Shown here: positions 41,568-49,851 of the stretch, piece by piece | Layout: each line of letters starts with the position of its first letter | How positions within the stretch are numbered: the first letter of the stretch is position 1 | NCBI RefSeq assembly: GCF_036053395.1 | Contig: NZ_CP107942.1 | Span: 8,078,501 to 8,142,500 of the forward strand | Direction: 5' to 3' | DNA length: 64,000 bases | Source of the DNA: Actinoplanes sp. NBC_00393 | GTDB taxonomy: Bacteria; Actinomycetota; Actinomycetes; Mycobacteriales; Micromonosporaceae | Program-made: the position numbers and the translations under genes | Notes under the pieces: generated by a model | The model's database searches: none | Seen by the model: only the letters and a program-made list of their open reading frames with translations | Told to the model about the DNA's origin: nothing

Positions 41568-42325
41568 AAGCGACCGGAATCCGCGTCGAGCTCGGCGGCC
41601 GCCGGGTCGTCGACGACGTGGACCTGCATGCCGACGCCGGCGAGGTAGTGGCGTTGATCGGCCCGAACGGCGCCGGCAAGTCCACTTTGCTCGCCGCCCT
41701 CTCCGGCGACCTGGACTTCGCCGGGCGGGTGGAGATCGGCGGGCGGGAGATCGGCTCCTACAAGCCGGTCGAACTGGCCCGGCAGCGGTCGATGCTGCCG
41801 CAGCGGGCGACCCTGTCGTTCCCGTTCGAGGCCGGCGAGGTGATCCGGATGGGGCGGGCGCCGTGGACCGGACGGCCGGAGGCTGCCGACGACGAGCGCG
41901 AGGTCGCCGAGGCCATGCGGGTCACCGAGACCAGCGGGTTCGCCCGGCGGCCGTTCCCCGCGCTGTCCGGCGGCGAGCAGGCCCGGGTGGCGCTGGCCCG
42001 GGTGCTCGCGCAGCGTACGCCGGTGCTGCTGCTCGACGAACCCACCGCCGCGCTCGACCTGCGGCATCAGGAGCTGGTTATGCGCGCGGCGCGAGACCGC
42101 GCCGCGAGCGGCGCAGCGGTGGTGGTCGTCCTGCACGATCTGGGGCTGGCAGCGGCGTACGCCGACCGCGCGTACATCCTGGCCGAAGGGCGGGTCCGGC
42201 AGTCCGGCCCGCCCTCCGAGGTGTTCACCGAGTCACTGCTCAGCGACGTCTACCAGCACGAGGTGGAGGTGCTGAACCATCCCCGCACCGGCACCCCGCT
42301 GGTGGTCCCCCGACGAACTACTTGA
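41564..42325 (+). CDS. hmuV: Heme ABC transporter ATPase
   Basis: 253 residues. Walker A GPNGAGKSTLL, signature LSGGEQARVALARV, Walker B VLLLDEPTAALD, and switch His in VVLHDLGLAAAYADRAYI. It powers heme import through HmuU. ATG 41564 starts the homologous N-terminus MKATGIRVELGGRRVVDDV; a GTG at 41537 in frame is less likely. Its last 8 bases overlap the end of the convergent Ig-like gene. Confidence 0.94.
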   Translation: MKATGIRVELGGRRVVDDVDLHADAGEVVALIGPNGAGKSTLLAALSGDLDFAGRVEIGGREIGSYKPVELARQRSMLPQRATLSFPFEAGEVIRMGRAPWTGRPEAADDEREVAEAMRVTETSGFARRPFPALSGGEQARVALARVLAQRTPVLLLDEPTAALDLRHQELVMRAARDRAASGAAVVVVLHDLGLAAAYADRAYILAEGRVRQSGPPSEVFTESLLSDVYQHEVEVLNHPRTGTPLVVPRRTT

Positions 42326-43085
42326 CCTTGACAGCGTCGGCCGCGGACGCGCTGGTGCGCGTGCCGGCGCCGGCGTAGACGGCCTTCCAGGTGCCGGTCC
42401 GGGTAGCGGTGAACTTCTTGCTGTAGGCCCCGGTCTTCGACGTCACCGCAGTACCCCGATGAGTCCAGGTGGTCGCGCCCGCCGCCTTGAAGTAGATCTT
42501 CACCTGGACACCGGTGAGCGCCTTGCCGTCGACCTTCAGCGTGCCCTTGGCGGTGAGCTTCTTGCCCTTCCGTACCGGCTCCGGCGCCGCGTTCAGCGTG
42601 AGCTTCGCCGGCCGCCTGATGCTGAACGAGGTCTCCAGGGCGTTGGTGAACAGAAGATCCGCGTCCGACGTGGTCGGTCCCCGCATCAGGAAGCCATGGA
42701 TCTTGGCCCGGTAGGCGCCGGGCGCGTTCCGGCCGCACAGCGGCAGATTGCCCCGGTAGGTCGCGGAAGTGCCGACCTGCTGGAAGGTGGCGAGACTCGG
42801 CCGCGACGGCCACCGCGTGGCGCCCGGCGGCAGCAGGTTGAGGATGACCTCGCTGGCCTCCCACCCCTCGCTCATCGGCGGCAACGGCTCGCTGAACACG
42901 GCGGTGAAGGTGGCGACGGTCGTGCAGCCGGCCTTTCCGCTCAGCACGAACGAGGGCTTGCTCACCGAGATGCTGGTCAGGCTCATGGGCGCCGGCTCGG
43001 CCTGCGCGGGCGAGGCTGCCAGCAGCCCGGCGGCCAACGGCAGGGCGGCCAGCGCGGCGAACAACCGGGTTCGCATCGACCGCAT
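42318..43085 (-). CDS. Secreted Ig-like protein, paralog 1
   Basis: 255 residues. Signal peptide ends SPAQA. Domain 1 begins MSLTSISVSKPSFVLSGKAG, and domain 2 begins KLTLNAAPEPVRKGKKLTAK, an Ig-like or bacterial calcium-free beta-sandwich shared by four proteins in this window. Two Cys in the first domain are in CTTVATFTAV and LPLCGRN and may form a disulfide. Its ATG overlaps the stop of paralog 2 (TAATG), so the pair is a tandem duplication in one operon. Function unknown. Confidence 0.8.
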   Translation of the reverse strand: MRSMRTRLFAALAALPLAAGLLAASPAQAEPAPMSLTSISVSKPSFVLSGKAGCTTVATFTAVFSEPLPPMSEGWEASEVILNLLPPGATRWPSRPSLATFQQVGTSATYRGNLPLCGRNAPGAYRAKIHGFLMRGPTTSDADLLFTNALETSFSIRRPAKLTLNAAPEPVRKGKKLTAKGTLKVDGKALTGVQVKIYFKAAGATTWTHRGTAVTSKTGAYSKKFTATRTGTWKAVYAGAGTRTSASAADAVKVK

Positions 43086-43822
43086 TACTTGACCTTGACG
43101 GCGTCGGTGGCGGCGGCGTAGTTGCGCTTGCCGGTGCCCTCGTAGATCGCCTTCCAGGTGCCGGTCTTGGTGGCGGTGAACTTCTTGCTGTACGCCCCGG
43201 TGCCGGTGGTGACCGCGGTGCCCTTGTAGGTCCAGGCGGTCGCGCCGGTCGCCTTGAAGTACACCTTCACCTTGGCGCCGGAGAGCGCCTTGCCGTCGAT
43301 CTTCAGCGTGCCCTTGGCGGTGAGCTTCTTGCCCTTCGCCACCGGCTCGGGCGCGGCGTTCAGGGTGAGCTTCGACGGGCGCTTGATGGTGATGGACTTC
43401 TTGACGACGTTGGTGAACTCGAACTCGCCGCCCACCGGGAGGAGCGCGCCGTAGATCTCGGCCGTGTACTTGCCGGGCGCGTACTTCCCGCAGAGCTTCA
43501 GGCTGCCCTTGTACGTGGTGGTCGAGCCGACCCGCTTGAACTCCACACCGTCGACGTTCGCACCGCCGGGCGCGTTCAGGTCGACGCCGACGCCGGCGTA
43601 CTCGTAGCCGGTGGTCGGCAGCGGGCCGCTGATCACGGCCGTGAAGGTCACGCTCGTCTTGCAGCCGGCCTTGGCGCTCAGCACGAAGGCGGGCTTGCTC
43701 ACCGACACGGACTTGACGGTGATGTCGGTGGCGGCCTGCGCGGGGGAACCGGCGGCCAGCAACCCGGCGGCGGGGATCAGGGCGATCAGGGCGGCAGCGA
43801 ACCGGGCGCGTACGGAAGTCAT
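43085..43822 (-). CDS. Secreted Ig-like protein, paralog 2
   Basis: 245 residues from ATG 43822 (signal peptide MTSVRARFAAALIALIPAAG, ending SPAQA). Same two-domain plan as its neighbour: ITVKSVSVSKPAFVLSAKAG, SLKLCGKYAPGKYTAEI, SKLTLNAAPEPVAKGKKLTA, and end YAAATDAVKVK. The two proteins are clearly alike over their full length. The frame is open to 43933, but that part is promoter. Function unknown; probably a surface or matrix protein. Confidence 0.8.
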   Translation of the reverse strand: MTSVRARFAAALIALIPAAGLLAAGSPAQAATDITVKSVSVSKPAFVLSAKAGCKTSVTFTAVISGPLPTTGYEYAGVGVDLNAPGGANVDGVEFKRVGSTTTYKGSLKLCGKYAPGKYTAEIYGALLPVGGEFEFTNVVKKSITIKRPSKLTLNAAPEPVAKGKKLTAKGTLKIDGKALSGAKVKVYFKATGATAWTYKGTAVTTGTGAYSKKFTATKTGTWKAIYEGTGKRNYAAATDAVKVK

Positions 43823-43861
43823 GTCTACAGTCCCAGACGATCGTGGGGGAAAGATCATCGA

Positions 43862-43880
43862 AGTATAGAACGGTACCGTT
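43862..43880 (-). promoter_or_regulatory. Promoter with palindrome for the Ig-like pair
   Basis: On the minus strand a TATACT -10 element (43867-43862) directly follows the 12-bp palindrome AACGGTACCGTT (43869-43880), about 40 bases before the start codon. The palindrome lies in the -35/-10 spacer and is a candidate operator. Confidence 0.45.
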
Positions 43881-43952
43881 TCGGCGTCGCCTCGGCCGAA
43901 TGGTGGAGATGACGCGCCCGTTGCGTCGTCCACAACGGGCGCGTCGGGCAGA

Positions 43953-44849
43953 TCAGTAATTCTCCGGCACCGGCAGCTCGTGACCGATTTCGGCGTGCTT
44001 GATGGCCGCGGCAGTCGTGCCGTTCAGCGCGGGACAGACCGGGCACCGGTATTTACCGACGCTCGCCTCCCAGGTCGCAGCGATGCGAGGACCGTTCTCC
44101 GTCTGGATGGTCAGCGGCGGGTAGGTCTTGGCCAGGTGCTCTCGGCACTCCTCGGCACGGGCCCGCGCCTTGTCGGCCTGGGCCCGGTTGCTGACCGGCT
44201 CGATGCCCGCATCGGCCAGCCGGTCGTGCAGCATCGCCTCCCGGTCGTAGAGCGGGGCGAGCTGCGCCGCGGGGAAGATGTGGTCCTCGAGCAGGCGCCG
44301 GCGCCGGCTGCTGATGTCCAGCTGCTCCTCGAACGGGCCCATCCGTCGCAGGCCGGCCGAGAGCGGCGCGTTCGGGTTGTCCCGCGGGACGAACTGGTGG
44401 GCCTCCCGGTGGCGGACCGCCCAACCGTCCAGCTCGGCGGCGACCGCCGCGGTGAAGACCGCGCCGTGCGGCAGCCGCGAGTAGCGCCGCCCGTGCTCGT
44501 CGACCGCCTCCGGCTTGGCGAGCGCGTCCTCCCACTGCTCCACGGCCGAGGTGAAGCGGCCCTGCGCGGTCTGCTTCGTGACGCCGAGCGCCTCGCCGAC
44601 ATCCTTCCAGGAGATGCCGGCGGCGCGGCAGGTCACGACTGACGCGGCGAGCAGCCGCTCGGCGTTGGCGACGACGCGGGCCGCCTCGACCACCAGGGTC
44701 GGCTCGGGCCGGCCGTTCGCCGCGACGAGGGCACGGGCCGAGTCGGAGAGTTCGCGAGCGATCGTCGCCAGCACCACGAGCGCACGGGCGTCGTCGGTGT
44801 AGGGGGAATCGGCGTCGATCTGGGTCCACACATCGTCACGGTTCGACAT
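43953..44849 (-). CDS. DNA-binding protein with HTH and C-terminal zinc-finger-like motif
   Basis: 298 residues. A helix-turn-helix (ISWKDVGEALGVTKQTAQGR, ~85-105) is followed by a helical middle and a C-terminal knuckle CPVCPALNGTTAAAIKHAEIGHE, which has the CxxC...H...H spacing of a zinc finger. ATG 44849 lies inside a 31-bp inverted repeat, and a second repeat of the same type lies just upstream, so autorepression is likely. Actinobacteria often carry such regulators, but I do not recognise a characterised member. Confidence 0.75.
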   Translation of the reverse strand: MSNRDDVWTQIDADSPYTDDARALVVLATIARELSDSARALVAANGRPEPTLVVEAARVVANAERLLAASVVTCRAAGISWKDVGEALGVTKQTAQGRFTSAVEQWEDALAKPEAVDEHGRRYSRLPHGAVFTAAVAAELDGWAVRHREAHQFVPRDNPNAPLSAGLRRMGPFEEQLDISSRRRRLLEDHIFPAAQLAPLYDREAMLHDRLADAGIEPVSNRAQADKARARAEECREHLAKTYPPLTIQTENGPRIAATWEASVGKYRCPVCPALNGTTAAAIKHAEIGHELPVPENY

Positions 44850-44877
44850 GATCGTCAGGTTACGCCTGACGATCATG
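44847..44877. promoter_or_regulatory. Inverted repeat 1 over the start codon
   Basis: Perfect 13-bp arms (CATGATCGTCAGG / CCTGACGATCATG) separated by 5 bases. The core is TCAGG-N5-CCTGA. The ATG of the 43953-44849 gene is the CAT at the left end. Confidence 0.8.
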
Positions 44878-44878
44878 T

Positions 44879-44901
44879 TTTGTCAGGCCCGACCTGACAA
44901 A
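44879..44901. promoter_or_regulatory. Inverted repeat 2, same core
   Basis: Perfect 9-bp arms (TTTGTCAGG / CCTGACAAA) with a 5-base spacer, one base after repeat 1. The identical TCAGG-N5-CCTGA core points to two binding sites for one protein. It could also act as a terminator after the YkoE-type gene ending at 44905. Confidence 0.7.
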
Positions 44902-44904
44902 TTT

Positions 44905-45459
44905 TCACGTCGCCGCCGCCCGTTTCGCCGGCGCGATGCCGCGGGCGACACCGGTGGCCGCGAGGCGGCCGGCGATCACCAGCCCGAGCCAGGTGAAGAG
45001 CACGGCGCTGAGCGCCATCAGTCCGAAGAAGACACCCCGCACGGCGAGCGCCATGTCGTCGATGTTGAAGAAGGTGTACGCCGAAATCGCGTAGAACGTC
45101 TCGAATGCCAGCGCCGTCACGTAGAACAGCCAGGGCCGCCAGATCCGGTACCGGGTGACCAGGAAGCCCAGCTCCAGGGCGACACCGACCATCAGGTTGG
45201 TGACGATCGCCGACGGCCCGGCCGGGGTGGGGATGTTGATGATGCCGGCGATCAGCATGGTGAGCAGTGCCGCACCCGGCCGCCGCAGCACCGCCATCGC
45301 GACGACCGGGCCGAGCAGCCAGACCCCGAGGAACGCGGCGTACACCAGCGGAACCGTGGCCGAGACGGCGAAGGCCAGGAAGTTGGCCGGGATCAGAAGT
45401 ACGCCGGTGGCCGCGCCGATCGCCGCGCACGCCATGAGGAAACGGGTGGTCAGTCTCAT
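44905..45459 (-). CDS. ykoE: ECF transporter S component, YkoE-like
   Basis: 184 residues with five to six helices. It matches YkoE-type substrate-binding subunits: FLAFAVSATVPLVYAAFLG, AGIINIPTPAGPSAIVTNLM, VTALAFETFYAISAYTFFNI. YkoEDC systems are linked to hydroxymethylpyrimidine/thiamine-precursor uptake. ATG 45459 overlaps the EcfT-type gene stop by 4 bp. No TPP riboswitch is seen in front of the operon, so the substrate is uncertain. Confidence 0.82.
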   Translation of the reverse strand: MRLTTRFLMACAAIGAATGVLLIPANFLAFAVSATVPLVYAAFLGVWLLGPVVAMAVLRRPGAALLTMLIAGIINIPTPAGPSAIVTNLMVGVALELGFLVTRYRIWRPWLFYVTALAFETFYAISAYTFFNIDDMALAVRGVFFGLMALSAVLFTWLGLVIAGRLAATGVARGIAPAKRAAAT

Positions 45460-46244
45460 TCGAAAGCTCCAGACAGGTAGGGGACGAAGACGTGCGGGAC
45501 GACGTAACAGAGGGAGAGCAGCCAGGCCGCCAGGACCGCGTCGCGCAGCCGGAGCGGGACCTGCCGGCGTTCGGTACGGGTCCGGTGCGCGCCGAACCCC
45601 CGGGACTCCATCGCCAGCGAGACCCGGTCGCCGTGCCGGATCGCCCCGGCCAGCAGCGGGACGGTGTATCCGCCATAGCGGCGTACCGTGGCGAGCGGTC
45701 CGCGCCCGCCGTCGACCCCGCGCACCCGGTGGGCCAGCCGGATGACCTGCAGGTCGGTGCGGAACCGGGGCACGAACCGCATCGCCGCGAACCCGGCGTA
45801 GCCGATCCGGTACGGCATCCGCAGGTGCGAGATCATCGACCGGACCAGATCGTTGCCGTCCGTGGTGAGGCCGGACAGCAGCGCGAGGAGCAGCACCGAC
45901 ACCACCCGCAGACCGGTCGCCAGCCCGGTGGTCAGCGCACCGGACCAGAGGGTGAACGGACCGATCTCCAGCAGCCGGGTGGTGTCGTCGACCCGCGCCG
46001 GATCGGTCCAGACCCCGAACGACACGGTCATCACCGCGACCAGCGCGATCGGGCCGACCAGGACCGCGAGCAGGGTGCGACCGGTGAGTCGGCCACCGAT
46101 CAGCAGCATGAGCAGCGCGAGGACACCGAACACGGCCGGCGTCCACAGATCCCGGGAGCCGATCGCCACCACCATGGCCGGGACCGGCGCGAGCACCTTC
46201 ACCACCGGGTTGTACGAGCGCAGCGCGAACACCGAGTCGGTCAC
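45456..46244 (-). CDS. ykoC: ECF transporter T component (CbiQ/YkoC-like)
   Basis: 262 residues with about five to six helices. The cytoplasmic coupling helix appears as RFRTDLQVIRLAHRVRGVDG and SLAMESRGFGAHRTRTERR, where AxExRGF is the typical CbiQ signature. It joins the S component to the ATPase. It overlaps both neighbours by 4 bp (ATGA), so the three-gene unit is tightly coupled. Confidence 0.92.
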   Translation of the reverse strand: MTDSVFALRSYNPVVKVLAPVPAMVVAIGSRDLWTPAVFGVLALLMLLIGGRLTGRTLLAVLVGPIALVAVMTVSFGVWTDPARVDDTTRLLEIGPFTLWSGALTTGLATGLRVVSVLLLALLSGLTTDGNDLVRSMISHLRMPYRIGYAGFAAMRFVPRFRTDLQVIRLAHRVRGVDGGRGPLATVRRYGGYTVPLLAGAIRHGDRVSLAMESRGFGAHRTRTERRQVPLRLRDAVLAAWLLSLCYVVPHVFVPYLSGAFE

Positions 46245-47965
46245 GACGCCACGACCTGCCGGCCGGGCAGATCGGCGAGCCGGGTAAGGCCGTGCCAGCC
46301 GGGATGGTTGGCCAGCATCCGCGCGGCCTGGGCGATCGGCGGGGACCGCAGGTCGGCGGCGGCGAGCAGGTCGGCGTCGGCATAGACGGCCGCCGGTGGA
46401 CCGTCGGCGATCACCCGGCCCGAGTCGATCACCAGCACCCGGGTCGCGTGTTCGGCGACCAGGTTCATGTCGTGGCTCACCACGATCACCGTGGTGCCGG
46501 CCCGATGCAGACCGGCCAACAGGTCGAGCAACTCGGCGGCACGCTCCCGGTCCTGGCCGAACGTCGGCTCGTCGAGGACCAGCACCCGCGGCCGGGTCAC
46601 CAGCGCGGTGCCGACGGAGAGCCGGCGTTTCTGGCCGCCGGAAAGCAGAAAGGGGTGCACGTCCCGGAGTTCGCGCAGGTCCAGGCGGTCGAGGAGCTCG
46701 TTCACGCGTACCGCGATCTCGTCCGGCGGCACCCGGCGCACCCGCAGCCCGTACGCCAGCTCGTCCTCCACCCGGCCGGTGATGAATTGGTGCTCGGGAT
46801 TCTGGAAGACGAAACCGACCCGCTCGGCGAGCACCCGCGGATCGGTCCGGGACGGGTCGAGGCCGTCGACGGTGACCGCGCCGCGCCGCGTGGTGATGAC
46901 GCCCGCGAGGGCCTGCGCGAGGGTGGTCTTGCCGGCGCCGTTCGGCCCGACGATCGCGACGAACTCACCGGTGCCGACGGCCAGCGACACGTCCCGTACC
47001 ACCGGCTTTTCTCCGCGATGGACGGTCAGCTCGCGTACCCGGACTGCTTCTTCGGCCGAACCGGCCGCTGCCTGGCCGATCAGCTGCGGCGCCGGCAGAT
47101 CGGACCGCGCGTCCAGCGCGGTGGCCAGCTCACGCGGGGTCAGCGGCAGCGGATCCAGCCGGATCCCGGCGGCTCGCAGCCGCAGCGCGGCCAGCGCGGC
47201 GACCGGAAGCCAGACGCCGAGCTCGACCAGCCGCTCGACGTTGTCGACGATCGTGGACCGGGCCGGGCCGTCGAACACCAGCCGTCCGTCCGCATCCAGC
47301 ACGAGCACGCGGTCGACGAAATCGATCGCGGCATCCAGATTGTGCTCGACCAGCAGGACGGCCCGGTCACGCCCGGCAGCGATCTCCCGCAGCGCCCGGT
47401 ACACGTCCTCGACGCCGGCCGGGTCGAGGTTCGCGGTCGGTTCATCAAGAACAAGCAGCGGCGTACGCAGAGCCAGCGCACAAGCAATCGCCAGCCGCTG
47501 CCGTCCCCCGCCGGACAGATGCGCCGGATCATCGTCGCGGCGGTCCCACAGACCGACACGGCGCAGCGCGTCCTCGGCCCGGACCAGCACCTCGTCGACC
47601 GGCAGGCACAGGTTCTCCGGCCCGAAGCAGACCTCGTCGAGGACCGTGGCGGTGACGATCTGGGCGTCCGGGTCCTGAAAGACCATGGCTACCTCAGCCG
47701 CCAGACGCGGAACCGGCACGGTACGGGTATCGACGCCCCGAACCGCGACGGTTCCGTCCATATGCGACCCGACGACGTGCGGTATCAGGCCGTTGAAAGT
47801 GAGCGTGAGCGTCGACTTCCCGCACCCGGACGGGCCGAGGAGCAGGACCACCTCGCCAGCTCGCAGCTCCGCCGAGACACCGTGCGGCCGAGGGACGCCG
47901 TAATCGACGGCGCCCTCGGCGTCGTACACCTCGTGTCGCACGGACACTTCGGAGAGTTGAAGCAT
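46241..47965 (-). CDS. ykoD: ECF transporter duplicated ATPase (YkoD-like)
   Basis: 574 residues with two ABC domains. First: Walker A GPSGCGKSTLT, signature LSGGGRQRLAIA, Walker B LLVLDEPTANLD. Second: Walker A GPNGAGKTTLAQ, signature LSGGQKRRLSVG, Walker B VLVLDEPTFGQD. It replaces separate EcfA1 and EcfA2 subunits. First gene of the operon. ATG 47965 lies 6 bases after TATCCT and may be leaderless; that promoter overlaps an iron-box-like sequence. Confidence 0.94.
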   Translation of the reverse strand: MLQLSEVSVRHEVYDAEGAVDYGVPRPHGVSAELRAGEVVLLLGPSGCGKSTLTLTFNGLIPHVVGSHMDGTVAVRGVDTRTVPVPRLAAEVAMVFQDPDAQIVTATVLDEVCFGPENLCLPVDEVLVRAEDALRRVGLWDRRDDDPAHLSGGGRQRLAIACALALRTPLLVLDEPTANLDPAGVEDVYRALREIAAGRDRAVLLVEHNLDAAIDFVDRVLVLDADGRLVFDGPARSTIVDNVERLVELGVWLPVAALAALRLRAAGIRLDPLPLTPRELATALDARSDLPAPQLIGQAAAGSAEEAVRVRELTVHRGEKPVVRDVSLAVGTGEFVAIVGPNGAGKTTLAQALAGVITTRRGAVTVDGLDPSRTDPRVLAERVGFVFQNPEHQFITGRVEDELAYGLRVRRVPPDEIAVRVNELLDRLDLRELRDVHPFLLSGGQKRRLSVGTALVTRPRVLVLDEPTFGQDRERAAELLDLLAGLHRAGTTVIVVSHDMNLVAEHATRVLVIDSGRVIADGPPAAVYADADLLAAADLRSPPIAQAARMLANHPGWHGLTRLADLPGRQVVAS

Positions 47966-47969
47966 GCGA

Positions 47970-47989
47970 TTAGGATAGGCAACCCTTAA
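47970..47989. promoter_or_regulatory. Weak iron-box-like sequence at the ykoD promoter
   Basis: TTAGGATAGGCAACCCTTAA resembles the DtxR/IdeR consensus over about 14 of 17 positions, then needs one extra base. It overlaps the minus-strand -10 element TATCCT. The strong box at 38555 is much closer to consensus. Confidence 0.35.
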
Positions 47990-47992
47990 TCG

Positions 47993-49690
47993 CTACTTGC
48001 GGAAGGTGAAGTACTTCCACGCGCCGTACGTCGTGGCGTTCGCGCTGTCGCCCGAAGTGCCCTTGATGTACACCGACCGGACCCGGAAACGGACGTTCAG
48101 CGGGTGGGCGCCGGTCAGCTTCGCGGCGGAGAGACCATTCGCCTTCACCGCGACGAAGGTCGCGCTGCGCGGCCGCCACTTGCCGTTCGACCACGTCTCG
48201 ACGACGAGTTTCTGCTTGCGTCCGGCGTACGCGGTAATGGTGGTGGTGAAGACCGGGGTCTTGGCCTTGCGGAAGAAGAAGTACTTCGTCGACCCGATCC
48301 TGGCGGTCTTGTAGTGCTTCGAGATCGCCGTGCTGACCGCGACCTGCGTGGAGACTCGGGAGGTGACTGTCCGCGCGGCGTACTTGGCGTCACCGGCGAA
48401 CTTCGCGGTCAGCGTGGTGTTGCGGGTCAGCTTGAAGCTCGCGCTGAGGTTGCCCGCGCTGTTCACCACGCCCTTCTTGACCAGGCGGTTCTTCTCCGGG
48501 CCGTACGGGTCGGCCCAGATCTCGACGGTCCGGTTGGTGCCGGTGGCGCCGAGGTGCGCGGTGAACGTCACCACCTTGCCGTACGCGTGCACCGAACCGT
48601 TCCCGTTCAGGGTCAGCTGCGGCGTCGCCGGAGTGGCCGGCCCGTTCATCACCCAGAGTCGGTAGGCGCCGTCGTACTTGGCGACCCCGAACAGCCGCGG
48701 ACCACCCGGCTCCCAGGCAATCCCCCGGTCCTGGATGCCGTCGGTGGCCGGCGCGCCGGAGCCCGGCGCCGCCTCGCCTCCCTTCTCCGGGAGGCGGATC
48801 GTCTGCGAGGCGGTCGTCGAGTCGCCCTCGAAGACGTAGACGTCGTCGCCGGTCGCCTGGTTCGCCACCGAGATCGCGACCCGGCCGGCCGCGTTGACAT
48901 CCACGCCGTTGGCCCGGGCCAGCGCCGGATAGGTCCCCGTGGTCGCGAGATCACTCACACCGACGCGGTGCACATCGCCGTTCGCCGCCCGGACCACGTC
49001 GCTGCCGTCAGCGGTGAAGGCTGACTCTGCGACCGCGAAGCCACCGGCTGGATCGATGTGCGGGCCCAGGACCGGGGAACCCGACGAGACGTCGTACTTC
49101 CAGAGGTCTTTACCGGCCGAGTCGGCGACCAGGAGCACGCCGGGCGCCGCCGCGCTGGTGTAGACGTGCGGCGCCGAAGGCAGATCACCCTGGTAGAGGG
49201 CGGTGTTCAGATAGACGCTGGAGTCGGCCAGGTCGACCGAACCGAAGTCGCCGTCGTCCTCCGGACCCGAGTAGCCGAACCAGACCTTGTCGCCGGCCGC
49301 GGTGACGGACTCCGGATAGACCTCGGTGCCGACCGGGTAACGAGCCGTCTCGGCGACCGTGTCCGTCGCCAGGGCCACGATCGCATGCCCGCGCGACACC
49401 GCGGCATAGAGCCTGGTGGAGTCGCTGGAGAGCGCGAGGCCGTTCACCCAGGGGAGGCCGGACTTCTCCACGAGGACCTTGCCGGTGAAGTCGGTGGCGA
49501 TGATCTTTCCGCCTTGCGGGTCGCTGATGAAGACCCGGTCGTGCACGCCGTCGACGACGATGTCACCGAAGTAGCTGATCGGCAACGCCGCCTGCGTTTC
49601 GGCGGATGCGGTGCCCGAGCTCACCGCGAAGGCCAGCGCCGAAAACCCGGTCAGGACCGCAGCCGCGAGCGCGACCCGAGAGTTACGCAT
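47993..49690 (-). CDS. Secreted beta-propeller protein with Ig-like C-terminus (paralog 3)
   Basis: 565 residues. Signal peptide MRNSRVALAAAVLTGFSALA... ends TASA. Residues ~40-330 form a seven-bladed-propeller-like set of repeats (YFGDIVVDGVHDRVFISDP, VNGLALSSDSTRLYAAVSRG, GIAWEPGGPRLFGVAKYDG). Ig-like repeat LTLNGNGSVHAYGKVVTFTA follows, then a C-terminal domain (KYFFFRKAKTPVFTTTITAY ... YGAWKYFTFRK). No catalytic motif. Such proteins are common in Actinoplanes relatives and are presumably extracellular. Function unknown. Confidence 0.8.
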   Translation of the reverse strand: MRNSRVALAAAVLTGFSALAFAVSSGTASAETQAALPISYFGDIVVDGVHDRVFISDPQGGKIIATDFTGKVLVEKSGLPWVNGLALSSDSTRLYAAVSRGHAIVALATDTVAETARYPVGTEVYPESVTAAGDKVWFGYSGPEDDGDFGSVDLADSSVYLNTALYQGDLPSAPHVYTSAAAPGVLLVADSAGKDLWKYDVSSGSPVLGPHIDPAGGFAVAESAFTADGSDVVRAANGDVHRVGVSDLATTGTYPALARANGVDVNAAGRVAISVANQATGDDVYVFEGDSTTASQTIRLPEKGGEAAPGSGAPATDGIQDRGIAWEPGGPRLFGVAKYDGAYRLWVMNGPATPATPQLTLNGNGSVHAYGKVVTFTAHLGATGTNRTVEIWADPYGPEKNRLVKKGVVNSAGNLSASFKLTRNTTLTAKFAGDAKYAARTVTSRVSTQVAVSTAISKHYKTARIGSTKYFFFRKAKTPVFTTTITAYAGRKQKLVVETWSNGKWRPRSATFVAVKANGLSAAKLTGAHPLNVRFRVRSVYIKGTSGDSANATTYGAWKYFTFRK

Positions 49691-49851
49691 GCAAATTCCC
49701 CCATGATCAAGAGAGTGAGGGAACAGTACGGCCTACCGCGTCGAGACGCAACCGGTTCGTCGCGGCGCCGCCGAGATCCACTTTCCGCAGGCCACGGCGG
49801 CTGGTTCGTCAGGGTCGGATCGCGAACAGCTCACAACTGTCCTGCGACGGA

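Larger units (their letters stand above)
41412..41571 (+). repeat. Triplicated 53-bp unit at the hmuU-hmuV junction
   Basis: Three tandem copies (41412-41465, 41466-41518, 41519-41571), each starting TCTTCTGGC(T/A)GCTGCG and ending with a G-rich ribosome site and GGGGATGAAAGC. Each copy therefore carries the end of hmuU, an ATGA junction and the first codons of hmuV. Copies differ at several positions, so the event is not recent or has diverged. Confidence 0.9.

Noticed and set aside
47966..48000. TPP riboswitch in front of the YkoEDC-type operon
   Set aside because: Only 27 bases separate the operon start from the next gene, with no THI-box motif; the transcript appears leaderless.
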